Assembly (NCBI GenBank): GCA_947626345.1
Contig: CANQSF010000007.1
Coordinates: forward strand, 1-64,000
DNA: 64,000 nt
Origin: an uncultured Oscillospiraceae bacterium
Lineage (GTDB): Bacteria > Bacillota > Clostridia > Oscillospirales > Oscillospiraceae
Reading direction: 5' to 3'
Shown: positions 1 to 7,311 of the stretch, in pieces
How the letters are laid out: every line of letters begins with the position of its first letter
Numbering within the stretch: the stretch's first letter is position 1
Position numbers and translations under genes: made by a program
The notes under the pieces: model-generated
Told to the model about the DNA's origin: nothing
The model's input: the letters and a program-made list of their open reading frames with translations, nothing else
The model's database searches: none

Positions 1-174
1 CTCCGCGTCCTCGATCATCGCCTTGGCGATGCGGTCCTTCACGGACCCGGCGGGGTTGAAATACTCCAGCTTCGCCACGATCTTCGCCTTCAGGCCCAGC
101 TTCTTCTCCAGATTGGTCAGCTCCAGCAGCGGGGTGTTCCCCACCAGCTCGGTAAAGGACTTGTAGATAGCCAT
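1..174 (-). CDS. cysK: cysteine synthase A, N-terminal part (cut by window edge)
   Basis: This is the first 58 codons of an O-acetylserine sulfhydrylase, the PLP enzyme that makes cysteine from O-acetylserine and sulfide in the cytosol. The visible protein opens [19 protein letters not shown] and has the family signature [11 protein letters not shown], where the lysine forms the Schiff base with PLP. The ATG at 174 is preceded by a good GAGGAG ribosome site. It has its own consensus promoter (223-250), separated from the upstream Rrf2 regulator gene by a terminator. Closeness to that regulator and to the iscS cluster points to a sulfur/cysteine control locus. The C-terminal part lies outside the window, so completeness cannot be judged. 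Confidence 0.93.
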   Translation of the reverse strand, partial: MAIYKSFTELVGNTPLLELTNLEKKLGLKAKIVAKLEYFNPAGSVKDRIAKAMIEDAE

Positions 175-222
175 GATTTCTCCTCTTTTCCCATCGGATT
201 AATATGTTTTAGGGATGCCGTT

Positions 223-250
223 ATTATACACCTTTTCTCCGCCCTGTCAA
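223..250 (-). promoter_or_regulatory. sigma-A promoter of cysK
   Basis: On the minus strand, TTGACA (245-250) and TATAAT (223-228) are both perfect consensus hexamers separated by 16 bp. The start of transcription would fall about 40 nt before the cysK ATG. It lies downstream of the terminator of the Rrf2 gene, so cysK is an independent transcription unit. Confidence 0.85.
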
Positions 251-270
251 CCGTTTTTCAGATCTTTATG

Positions 271-302
271 AAAAAATACCCGGCTGCGGTGAGGCAGCCG
301 GG
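271..302 (-). terminator. intrinsic terminator after the Rrf2 gene
   Basis: A perfect 9-bp stem (CCCGGCTGC, 279-287, with GCAGCCGGG, 294-302) with a 6-nt loop is followed on the minus strand by a run of six U. A short T run on the other side could allow weak activity in the plus direction. Confidence 0.85.
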
Positions 303-316
303 CATTTTTCGTATAT

Positions 317-754
317 TCAGATGACGTAGTCGTTGCCGGCGGCGGCGTTGGCCCGGTCCACCACATCCTGCAGGCTGATGTGGCCCAGGTAATCGGTGAC
401 CACCTTGTAAAGGCCCGTCCACATATCCACGGTGGCGCAGGAGGAACACCGCTCGCAGGTGTTCACGTCCGATTCCAGGCACTCCACCGGCGCGAGACTG
501 CCCTCCACCTGCTCCAGGATCTCCGCCACGGAGTAGTCCTTGGGCTCCCGGCTCAGGCGGTAGCCCCCCTGGGGGCCCCGGGTGCCCTTGACGAAGCCGG
601 CCTTGCTCAGCTGGGTGACGATCTGCTCCAGGTATTTTTGGCTCAGCTCCTGCCGGGCGGCCACATCCTTCAGCGTCACCAGCCCGTCGCCGCTGTGCTG
701 GGCCAGGTCCACCATGGTGCGCAAGGCATACCGGCCCCGCGTGGATATCCTCAT
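317..754 (-). CDS. Rrf2-family regulator (IscR/CymR-like)
   Basis: A 145-residue Rrf2-type DNA-binding protein starting MRISTRGRYALRTMVDLA. It has a winged helix-turn-helix (about residues 10-65, including the conserved RGPQGGY wing) followed by a cysteine cluster at C92, C100, C103 and C106. IscR-type members bind a [2Fe-2S] cluster with cysteines in this segment; CymR-type members sense cysteine synthesis through CysK. The start at 754 is chosen because it follows GGGAGGAG and matches the family N-terminus; the longer reading to 847 has no support. It sits between the isc operon and cysK, both plausible targets. Sequence alone does not decide between the Fe-S-sensing and cysteine-sensing roles. 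Confidence 0.9.
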   Translation of the reverse strand: MRISTRGRYALRTMVDLAQHSGDGLVTLKDVAARQELSQKYLEQIVTQLSKAGFVKGTRGPQGGYRLSREPKDYSVAEILEQVEGSLAPVECLESDVNTCERCSSCATVDMWTGLYKVVTDYLGHISLQDVVDRANAAAGNDYVI

Positions 755-870
755 AGCCCTCTCCTCCCGGAAAATTAATAAAGATGATGCATTTTTGATG
801 CAGGACTGTTGCAAAAATGATGCCAGATTGTCATATCTTGTATCCATCCTATGGGACAGGGGGGCAGGAT

Positions 871-945
871 ATGGGCGCGCTGATCTTCATCCTCGCCGCC
901 GGTGTGTATCTGGTCCTCTGTCTGTGGGAACGGATGCTGCTGTGA
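871..945 (+). CDS. 24-residue single-pass membrane protein
   Basis: A tiny reading frame encoding MGALIFILAAGVYLVLCLWE plus RMLL. It starts with ATG after a purine-rich AGGGGGGCAGG site and consists almost entirely of one hydrophobic segment (residues 2-18) with a short charged tail. A strong intrinsic terminator begins 2 nt after the stop, so it has the full layout of a small gene. It points toward the HD-protein gene and diverges from the Rrf2 gene. I cannot assign a function; size and shape recall small accessory subunits such as KdpF-like peptides, but no kdp genes are nearby. No clear promoter hexamers are seen. Confidence 0.6.
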   Translation: MGALIFILAAGVYLVLCLWERMLL

Positions 946-946
946 T

Positions 947-971
947 CCCCGCCTGCGGGCGGGGCTTTTTT
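947..971 (+). terminator. intrinsic terminator of the tiny membrane-protein gene
   Basis: CCCCGCC (947-953) pairs with GGCGGGG (958-964), 4-nt loop, followed by C and seven T or T-like bases. It overlaps the last codon of the convergent HD-protein gene. Confidence 0.85.
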
Positions 972-1548
972 ATGCCAGGGACTCCATGGCCGCCTGCACG
1001 TCCGCCTCACAGGAGCGCATGGCCAGGATGGTCTTCTCCATCAGCGTCTCCAGGGGCCAGCCCAGCATGTCCGCACCCTGCTGGATGACCTCCCGGCTGC
1101 AGCCGGCGGCGAAGCCGGCGGACTTGAACTTCTTTTTGAGGCTCTTGACCTCCATGTCCTGCACGCTCTTACTGGGGCGCATCAGGGCCGCCGCGCCGAT
1201 GAGCCCAGTGAGCTCGTCCGCGGCGAAAAGGACCTTCTCCATCTCCAGGGTGGGCTCCATGTCCACGCCGGTCAGGCCGTAGCCGTGGCTGCAGGCGGCG
1301 TGGATGGTCTTCTCGTCCACCCCGGCCTGGCGCATCAGCTCCTGCTCCTTGACGCAGTGCTGGTCCGGCCACATCTCAAAGTCCAGGTCGTGCAGCAGGC
1401 CCACCGTGGCCCAGAAATCCACCTCATCGCCGTAGCCCAGATCGTTGGCGTACCAGCGCATGACCCCCTCCACCGTCAGCGCGTGCTGCAAGTGGAAGTG
1501 GTCCTTGTTATACTTGGTGAGAAGCTCCCACGCCTTTTCTCTCTCCAT
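970..1548 (-). CDS. HD-domain metal-dependent hydrolase
   Basis: A 192-residue protein of the HD superfamily. The metal-binding pattern is visible as H near residues 17-21 (HFHLQHALTVEG), the paired HD in LLHDLDFEMWP (about residues 51-61) and D in AADELTGLIG (about residue 110). Such proteins hydrolyse phosphate esters of nucleotides or related compounds; the substrate is unknown here. Its ATG follows the mnmA TAA with no gap, so it is the last gene of the isc operon and is probably translated by coupling. The function within an Fe-S/thiouridylation operon is open. Confidence 0.8.
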   Translation of the reverse strand: MEREKAWELLTKYNKDHFHLQHALTVEGVMRWYANDLGYGDEVDFWATVGLLHDLDFEMWPDQHCVKEQELMRQAGVDEKTIHAACSHGYGLTGVDMEPTLEMEKVLFAADELTGLIGAAALMRPSKSVQDMEVKSLKKKFKSAGFAAGCSREVIQQGADMLGWPLETLMEKTILAMRSCEADVQAAMESLA

Positions 1549-2625
1549 TTACGTATCCTCCGTTTGGAATATCGTCCCGCCGCCCAGCACCGTGTCCCCG
1601 TCGTAGAGCACCACGGCCTGGCCGGGGGCGATGGCCCGCTGGGGCTCATCGAAGATCACTTCCAGCTCGTCCGGCCCCGTCTGGGTGACCGCGGCGGGCT
1701 GCTCCGCCATGTTATAGCGCACCCGCGCCCGGCAGCGCACCGTGCCCTCCAGCCGGTCCACGGGTATGAGGTTGACGGTGCGCGCTACGAGCCGCCGGGA
1801 GAAGAGCTCCTCGTTCCGGCCCAGCACCACGGTGTTGCTGGCCGCGTCCTTGCGCCGGACGTACAGCGGCTGTCCCGCCGCCACGCCCAGGCCCCGGCGC
1901 TGGCCGATGGTGTAGCCGACGATGCCCTCATGCCGGCCCAGCACGTTCCCTTCCCCGTCCACAAAGTCCCCGGCGGGATAGTCCCGGCCGGTGTAGCGGC
2001 GGATGAAGGCGGCATAGTCCCCGTCGGGGACGAAGCAGATGTCCTGGCTGTCCCGCTTGCGGGCGTTGAGAAGGCCGTTCTCCTCCGCGAGAGCGCGCGC
2101 CTCGTCCTTGGAGAGCGTCCCCAGGGGGAACCGGGTGCGGGCCAGCTCCGTCTGGGTGAGCATATACAGCACGTAGCTCTGATCCTTCTCCCCGTACAGC
2201 GCCTTTTTCAGCAGCCACCGGCCGCTCGCATCCCGCTCCGTGCGGGCGTAATGGCCGGTGGCCATCACGTCGCAGCCCAGGGCCGCGGCCCGGTCCCACA
2301 GGCAGGTGAACTTCATGTGCCGGTTGCACTCGATGCATGGATTGGGGGTGGCCCCCGCCTCATAGGTCGCCACGAAGGGGGCGATCACGTCCCGGTCGAA
2401 GTCCGCGGTCATGTTCAGCACATAAAAGGGCATCCCCAGCCGGACGGCCACGCTGCGGGCGTCCGCCGCGTCATCGGCGGAGCAGCAGGTCCGGCTGTCC
2501 GGTCCCGTCTCCCCGCCCCACAGCTTCATGGTGGCGCCCACGCAGTCATAGCCCGCCCGGGCCATCAGCAGCGCGGCCACGCTGGAGTCCACGCCGCCGG
2601 ACATGGCGATCAGCGCCCGGGGCAC
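1549..2625 (-). CDS. mnmA: tRNA-specific 2-thiouridylase MnmA
   Basis: A 358-residue enzyme that installs sulfur at position 2 of the wobble uridine in tRNA Glu, Gln and Lys, using persulfide sulfur from a cysteine desulfurase and ATP. The P-loop-like motif SGGVDSS is at residues 9-15; the catalytic cysteine pair is C97 in NPCIEC and C197 in DSQDICF. Length matches the family. The start is GTG at 2625 with GGAGGAG upstream, 4 nt after the iscU stop. Being directly behind iscS and iscU fits its need for a sulfur donor. Confidence 0.97.
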   Translation of the reverse strand: MPRALIAMSGGVDSSVAALLMARAGYDCVGATMKLWGGETGPDSRTCCSADDAADARSVAVRLGMPFYVLNMTADFDRDVIAPFVATYEAGATPNPCIECNRHMKFTCLWDRAAALGCDVMATGHYARTERDASGRWLLKKALYGEKDQSYVLYMLTQTELARTRFPLGTLSKDEARALAEENGLLNARKRDSQDICFVPDGDYAAFIRRYTGRDYPAGDFVDGEGNVLGRHEGIVGYTIGQRRGLGVAAGQPLYVRRKDAASNTVVLGRNEELFSRRLVARTVNLIPVDRLEGTVRCRARVRYNMAEQPAAVTQTGPDELEVIFDEPQRAIAPGQAVVLYDGDTVLGGGTIFQTEDT

Positions 2626-2629
2626 GGCG

Positions 2630-3076
2630 TCACTCCTCCGCGGGGGCGTGCTCGTGGGCCTTGACGCAGTCGTCGCAGCCGAAGATGGCCGGGTCGTAGG
2701 GGATATGGTTCTTCTCGTAGTAGTCCTTCACCGCGGCCCGGACCGCCTCCTCCGCCAGCACGGAGCAGTGCAGCTTATGGGCGGGCAGGCCGTCCAGGGC
2801 CTGGGCCACCGCCTTGTTCGACAGCTCCAACGCCTCGGTGATGGGCTTTCCCTTGATCATCTCCGTGGCCATGGAGGAGCTAGCGATGGCGCTGCCGCAG
2901 CCGAAGGTCTTGAACTTCACGTCGGTGATGATGCCGTCCTTCACCTTGATATACATCCGCATGATGTCGCCGCAGACGGCGTTGCCCACCTCGCCGATCC
3001 CGTCGGCGTCGGGCATCTCGCCCACGTTCCGGGGGTGCTGGAAGTGGTCCATCACAGTCTCGCTGTAAAGTGCCAT
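2630..3076 (-). CDS. iscU: Fe-S cluster scaffold protein IscU/NifU-like
   Basis: A 148-residue scaffold on which IscS-derived sulfur and iron are assembled into clusters. The three ligand cysteines are C35 (GNAVCGD), C60 (TFGCGS) and C104 (LHCSVLAEE). The ATG at 3076 follows AGGAGGAAAG, and the product begins MALYSETVMDHFQHPRN like other IscU proteins; a longer in-frame reading into iscS is a shadow. The C-terminus has an extra cysteine pair (C134 and C137, FGCDDC) typical of clostridial NifU-like proteins. It lies 14 nt behind iscS in the same operon. Confidence 0.96.
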   Translation of the reverse strand: MALYSETVMDHFQHPRNVGEMPDADGIGEVGNAVCGDIMRMYIKVKDGIITDVKFKTFGCGSAIASSSMATEMIKGKPITEALELSNKAVAQALDGLPAHKLHCSVLAEEAVRAAVKDYYEKNHIPYDPAIFGCDDCVKAHEHAPAEE

Positions 3077-3090
3077 TTTAACTTTCCTCC

Positions 3091-4278
3091 TCAGATCAGA
3101 TGGGGCGTCACGCCCCGCTCCAGTTCGTCCCACACCGGGGACATATCCCGCAGATAATCCACCACCTCGGGCACCGCCCACAGGATGTGGTCGATCTCCT
3201 CCTCCGTGTTCCACGCGTCCACGCTCAGCCGCAGGCTGCCGTGGGCGATCTCATGGGGCAGGCCCAGGGCCAGCAGCACGTGGCTGGGGTCCAGGGACCC
3301 GGAGGTACAGGCGCTGCCGGAAGAGGCCGCCACGCCCTTCTGGTCCAGCCACAGCAGCAGGCCCTCCCCCTCGATGCCCTCGAAGCAGAAGTTCACCGTG
3401 CCGGGCACCCGCTTGTCCCGGTCGCCGTTCAGGCAGCTGTGGGGGATCTTGGACAGCCCCTCGATGAGCTTTTCCCGCAGGCCGGTGACGTAGGCCATGT
3501 GTGCCTCCAGGTCCGTGGTGGCCTCGGCGATGGCCGCGGCCATGCCCACGATGCCGGGGATGTTCTCCGTGCCGCCCCGCTTGCCCCGCTCCTGCTGGCC
3601 GCCCTCGATCACGTTCACCAGGGGCACGCCCCGGCGGGCGTACAGCGCGCCCACGCCCTTGGGGCCGTGGAACTTGTGGGCCGCCATGGACAGCATATCC
3701 ACCCCCAGGGCCTTCACGTCCACGGGGATGTGGCCCACGGCCTGGACCGCGTCGGTGTGGATGAGCACGCCCTTTTCCCGGCACACCGCTGCTATCTCGG
3801 CGATGGGCTGGATGGTGCCGATCTCGTTGTTGACCATCATGATGGTCACCAGGGCCGTGTCCGGCCGGATGGCCGCCGCCACGTCCTCAGCCGTCACCAC
3901 GCCGTTTTTGTGCACGTCCAGCAGGGTGACCTCATAGCCCTCTTTTTCCAGCTTGGCCAGGGTGTGCAGCACCGCGTGGTGCTCGAAGGCGGTGGAGATG
4001 ATGTGCTTTTTTCCCTTCCGGGCTCCGATGGCCGCGCCGGTGAGGATGGCCTGGTTGTCGGCCTCGCTGCCGCCGCCGGTGAAGTAGATCTCCTTAAAGT
4101 CCGCGTTGATGGCCGCCGCCACCGTCTCCCGTGCTCTCTGCAGGGCCTCGGCGGCCCGCTGGCCGGGAGAGTGGAGACTGGAGGCGTTGCCGTAGGTCTC
4201 CGTAAAATAGGGCATCATGGCCTCCAGCGCCCGGGGACTCAGGGCTGTGGTGGCCGCGTTGTCAGCATATACATACAT
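3091..4278 (-). CDS. iscS: cysteine desulfurase IscS/NifS
   Basis: A 395-residue PLP enzyme that removes sulfur from cysteine as an enzyme-bound persulfide for Fe-S clusters and tRNA thiolation. Visible landmarks: N-terminal YADNAATT, the substrate-site segment FEHHAVL, PLP lysine K202 in AAHKFHGPKG, and persulfide cysteine C324 in the loop SSGSACTSG. It is first in the operon with iscU, mnmA and the HD protein. A consensus promoter and a palindrome lie just upstream (4310-4349), so regulation by the nearby Rrf2 protein is plausible. Confidence 0.97.
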   Translation of the reverse strand: MYVYADNAATTALSPRALEAMMPYFTETYGNASSLHSPGQRAAEALQRARETVAAAINADFKEIYFTGGGSEADNQAILTGAAIGARKGKKHIISTAFEHHAVLHTLAKLEKEGYEVTLLDVHKNGVVTAEDVAAAIRPDTALVTIMMVNNEIGTIQPIAEIAAVCREKGVLIHTDAVQAVGHIPVDVKALGVDMLSMAAHKFHGPKGVGALYARRGVPLVNVIEGGQQERGKRGGTENIPGIVGMAAAIAEATTDLEAHMAYVTGLREKLIEGLSKIPHSCLNGDRDKRVPGTVNFCFEGIEGEGLLLWLDQKGVAASSGSACTSGSLDPSHVLLALGLPHEIAHGSLRLSVDAWNTEEEIDHILWAVPEVVDYLRDMSPVWDELERGVTPHLI

Positions 4279-4309
4279 AGCGCAAACATGCCTCTCTCAG
4301 GTATTTTTT

Positions 4310-4349
4310 TGACCTTGGTCAGTATAACCCCTATTTCCTAGTCTGTCAA
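4310..4349 (-). promoter_or_regulatory. isc operon promoter with adjacent palindrome
   Basis: Minus-strand TTGACA (4344-4349) and TATACT (4321-4326) are separated by exactly 17 bp. Immediately downstream and overlapping the last -10 base is TGACC-TT-GGTCA (4310-4321), a perfect inverted repeat placed over the expected transcription start. Such a position fits a repressor operator; the divergently placed Rrf2 protein is the obvious candidate, but this is inference. Confidence 0.8.
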
Positions 4350-4397
4350 CGGGTTATTCCGTTTTTCCTACTAAAAATGTGGAAAATATCTGTGCAA

Positions 4398-4425
4398 AGA
4401 GGGGGAGGCCCGCGCCTCCCCCTCT
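4398..4425 (-). terminator. hairpin after the O-acetylation genes
   Basis: A perfect 12-bp stem (AGAGGGGGAGGC with GCCTCCCCCTCT) and 4-nt loop lies 14 nt behind the DHHW gene. The U run on the minus strand is short (CTCTTTG), so it is a strong hairpin but a less classical terminator. Confidence 0.65.
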
Positions 4426-4439
4426 CAGACGGTCCGCTC

Positions 4440-5777
4440 TCAGACGCCCACGCTCGCAAAGTAGCCGTTGCAGGACCCGCCGGTGGCCAGGGACGTGGCG
4501 GCCTCGAAGATGACCTCCTGCACGCCGTATTTCTCCACCAGCTCGGAGACGGTGTTGCTCGTGTAGCGGTAATCCACCCAGTAGATATCCTCGTAGTGGT
4601 CCACCAGCCAGGGGATGAAGGAGTTGCCGTAGGAGTCCTTCACCACCATGATGCAGCTGCCATCGGTGATGGTGTCGTTGTGGATGTGGGAGAAGGGCTG
4701 GTCGGCGGCGGCGAAGATGCAGTAGGTGTTGTTGTCGTCGTACTCGAACCAGTCGTTGATGATGGGCCAGTCGTAGGTGATGCCGTCCCGCATGGTGGTC
4801 TGCATATCGTTGGTGGCCATGGGCACCCAGGCGTACACCGTATCCGGATGGGAGGTGAGCTGGGAGGACTTGTTGCTGGAGGTATAGTAGCTGCCCAAAT
4901 ACCGGTCCGGGGCGAAGGTCTTCATCTCGAACTGGTCCAGCTCATGGGGCGTCCAGCCCTTCATGCCGCAGAACACCCGGTAGGCGTAATAGGCCCCCAG
5001 GGCGGTCCAGTGGTGGTCGGTGCGGAAGTAGATGTACTCCGCGTTGTGCTCCCGCAGGGTGTCGTACACCATGATGGGCTTGATGCCCGGGTCCAGCTTG
5101 CCGGCCACGTACTCGATGGCGGCCCGCTCGTCGCTGCAGCCCATGTCCGCCCAGACGGACTCGTCCAGCATCACGCTGGCGCTGATGGGCACGTCCATCA
5201 CGTACATGGTCACCTTGTCGCCTATGTTCGCATAGATCTGGTTCATGGTGTCGATATAGGCGTCGGCGCCGTTCTGGCTGAAGTAATATCCGCCGTAGGC
5301 GCTGCCGCCGGTGATATAGATGCCGCCGGGGACGAACTCGCCGATCTCATGGACGGTGCCGTCGGGCAGCGGGGTGGCGGTGGGCTCCGGGGTGGCGGCG
5401 GGCGCGGCTCCGGCGTCGGCCGCATCGCCGCCGGCGTCCGCCTCATCCCCCGTGGGGATGGCGTCGGCCACGGTGCCGCCGATCATCTGGGTGCCCCGCA
5501 GACCGTAGCGCTCCTCCATCTCCTGCTGGGCGGCGATCAGGTCCTCCCGCATGGGATAGGTGTCGGCGTACCAGGTATCGACCCCGCTGAAGAAGCTGCC
5601 GTCCCAGAGGGACGCCAGGGAGAACGCCGGGAACGAGGTGAGCATCCGCTTCTCCACCATGGACCGGTCCGGCCGGGGCCAGACCAGGCCCGCGCCGCCC
5701 AGGATCACCAGCGCCAGGGCGAAGGCGACCATCTTCATCAGACGCAGTATGCTGTTTTGCCACTCGCGATCAAACAT
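4440..5777 (-). CDS. AlgJ/DHHW-family protein, partner of MBOAT O-acyltransferase
   Basis: A 445-residue protein with one N-terminal membrane anchor (about residues 13-33) and a large extracytoplasmic domain. It contains the DHHW motif (FRTDHHWTALGAYYAY, about residue 280) that marks the AlgJ/AlgX-like SGNH-type partners of MBOAT proteins. A low-complexity Ala/Asp/Pro stretch (about residues 110-135) precedes the domain. It follows the MBOAT gene by 15 nt. The pair probably moves acetyl groups onto an exported polysaccharide or wall polymer; the actual substrate cannot be read from the sequence. Confidence 0.88.
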   Translation of the reverse strand: MFDREWQNSILRLMKMVAFALALVILGGAGLVWPRPDRSMVEKRMLTSFPAFSLASLWDGSFFSGVDTWYADTYPMREDLIAAQQEMEERYGLRGTQMIGGTVADAIPTGDEADAGGDAADAGAAPAATPEPTATPLPDGTVHEIGEFVPGGIYITGGSAYGGYYFSQNGADAYIDTMNQIYANIGDKVTMYVMDVPISASVMLDESVWADMGCSDERAAIEYVAGKLDPGIKPIMVYDTLREHNAEYIYFRTDHHWTALGAYYAYRVFCGMKGWTPHELDQFEMKTFAPDRYLGSYYTSSNKSSQLTSHPDTVYAWVPMATNDMQTTMRDGITYDWPIINDWFEYDDNNTYCIFAAADQPFSHIHNDTITDGSCIMVVKDSYGNSFIPWLVDHYEDIYWVDYRYTSNTVSELVEKYGVQEVIFEAATSLATGGSCNGYFASVGV

Positions 5778-5792
5778 AGGCCGTGCCTCTCC

Positions 5793-7229
5793 TCAGAACT
5801 GGAAGTACAAAAACGGGTTGTAGCTGTCCCCCACCAGGGCCATGGCCGACAGCAGGAGCAGCGCCACCGGGTGGACCACCTCCCACACGCCGTTGATCAT
5901 GTAGAAGATCTCCCCCCGCTCGCTGAGCTGCCGGAGCTTTTCCCGCAGCCATTTCCCCAGCGGGGTCACGGCCACGGCGCTCAGCGCCAGGAAGAACAGG
6001 TTATTTTTGAACAGCAGGCTCACCGAGGCGCTGGAAAAGCCGTTGTGATTCAGGCCGAACAGGCCCTTCACAGCGGTGCCCAGCAGGGACATGTCCGTGT
6101 ATTTGAAGATGATCCAGCTGAACATCACCAGGATGAGCACGCCCCCGTGGCGCAGCACCTGGGGCAGGAAGCGCTGTCCATCCTTGCCCAGTACGAACCG
6201 CTCCACCGCCAGCAGCACGCCGAAGTACAGCCCCCACAGGATGAAGTTCCAGCTGGCGCCGTGCCACATGCCGGTGAGGAACCACACCACGAACAGGTTC
6301 AGCAGCTGCCGGCCCGTGCCGCAGCGGCTGCCGCCCAGGGAGATGTACACATAGTCCCGGAAAAAGCTGCTCAGGGAGATGTGCCACCGCCGCCAGAACT
6401 CGGTGATGGACCCGGACAAATAGGGGTAGTCGAAGTTCTCCCGGTAGTGCAGCCCGCACATCAGCCCCATGCCGATGGCCATGTCCGAGTAGGCGGAGAA
6501 GTCCAGATAGATCTGCAGCGTGAACGCCGCCGCACCCAGCAGCACGCCCATGGCCGGCACCGCCGCCAGCGCCGCGGCGTCGGTCAGCAGCAGCTGATCG
6601 GCGATCACGGCGCAGCCGTTGGCCAGCACCGCCTTTTTCGCCAGGCCCACGGTGAACCGGCTGATGCCGGCGCTCACCTCCTCCGGCTTGGTCCTGCGGC
6701 GGATCAGATCCCGGTTCACGTCCTTATAGCGGACGATGGGGCCGGCGATGCACTGGTGGAAGAGGCTGGCGTACAGCAGCAGCAGCCAATACCGGCTCTG
6801 GGCCTTCACCTCGCCCCGGTACACGTCGATGACGTAGCTCATCAGCTGGAAGGTGTAAAAGGAGATGCCGATGGGCAGCACGATCTGAGGGATGACCTTG
6901 GGCACGCCGAACAGGTGCTGGAAATTGCTCAGGAAAAATCCGGTGTATTTGAAGATCCCCAGGATCAGCAGGCACAGCCCCAGGGTCACGATCAGGCATA
7001 TCTTCCGGGCCGGGGTCCCCTCCCACATCTGGATGAGCAGCGCCCCCGCCCAGCAGATCAGCACCATCCCCAGCAGGAGCAGCAGATACCGGGGGCCGGC
7101 CCAGCTGTAAAACACCAGCGAGAAGGCCAGCATCGCGATGTTCTTCGCCTTGGGTGATTTCAGGAGCAGCTGGCTCAGCAGGTTCGCCGGCAAAAACAGG
7201 AAGACGAACAGCATACTGGAAAATACCAC
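5793..7229 (-). CDS. MBOAT-family O-acyltransferase (AlgI/DltB-like)
   Basis: A 478-residue polytopic membrane protein (about 10-12 hydrophobic segments) of the membrane-bound O-acyltransferase family. The catalytic histidine lies in LTGMWHGASWNFILWG (about residues 312-327), preceded by the conserved FWRRWHISLSSFFRDYVYI segment. It transfers acyl groups across the membrane to a partner, here the DHHW protein. The start is GTG at 7229, because the product MVFSSMLFVFLFLP matches family N-termini; an internal ATG five codons later is the alternative. No strong ribosome site is visible. Confidence 0.93.
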   Translation of the reverse strand: MVFSSMLFVFLFLPANLLSQLLLKSPKAKNIAMLAFSLVFYSWAGPRYLLLLLGMVLICWAGALLIQMWEGTPARKICLIVTLGLCLLILGIFKYTGFFLSNFQHLFGVPKVIPQIVLPIGISFYTFQLMSYVIDVYRGEVKAQSRYWLLLLYASLFHQCIAGPIVRYKDVNRDLIRRRTKPEEVSAGISRFTVGLAKKAVLANGCAVIADQLLLTDAAALAAVPAMGVLLGAAAFTLQIYLDFSAYSDMAIGMGLMCGLHYRENFDYPYLSGSITEFWRRWHISLSSFFRDYVYISLGGSRCGTGRQLLNLFVVWFLTGMWHGASWNFILWGLYFGVLLAVERFVLGKDGQRFLPQVLRHGGVLILVMFSWIIFKYTDMSLLGTAVKGLFGLNHNGFSSASVSLLFKNNLFFLALSAVAVTPLGKWLREKLRQLSERGEIFYMINGVWEVVHPVALLLLSAMALVGDSYNPFLYFQF

Positions 7230-7311
7230 GGCACGATCCTACACAATTCTCCAGATCCATCTGGTGTGATAATAACGGCGGGCGCACCCGCGAAAAAGCA
7301 GCGCTGGCGGC

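Noticed and set aside
4377..7157. Plus-strand open frame of over 900 codons
   Set aside because: Antisense to the DHHW and MBOAT genes; His/Gly/Val-rich shadow composition and no ribosome site.
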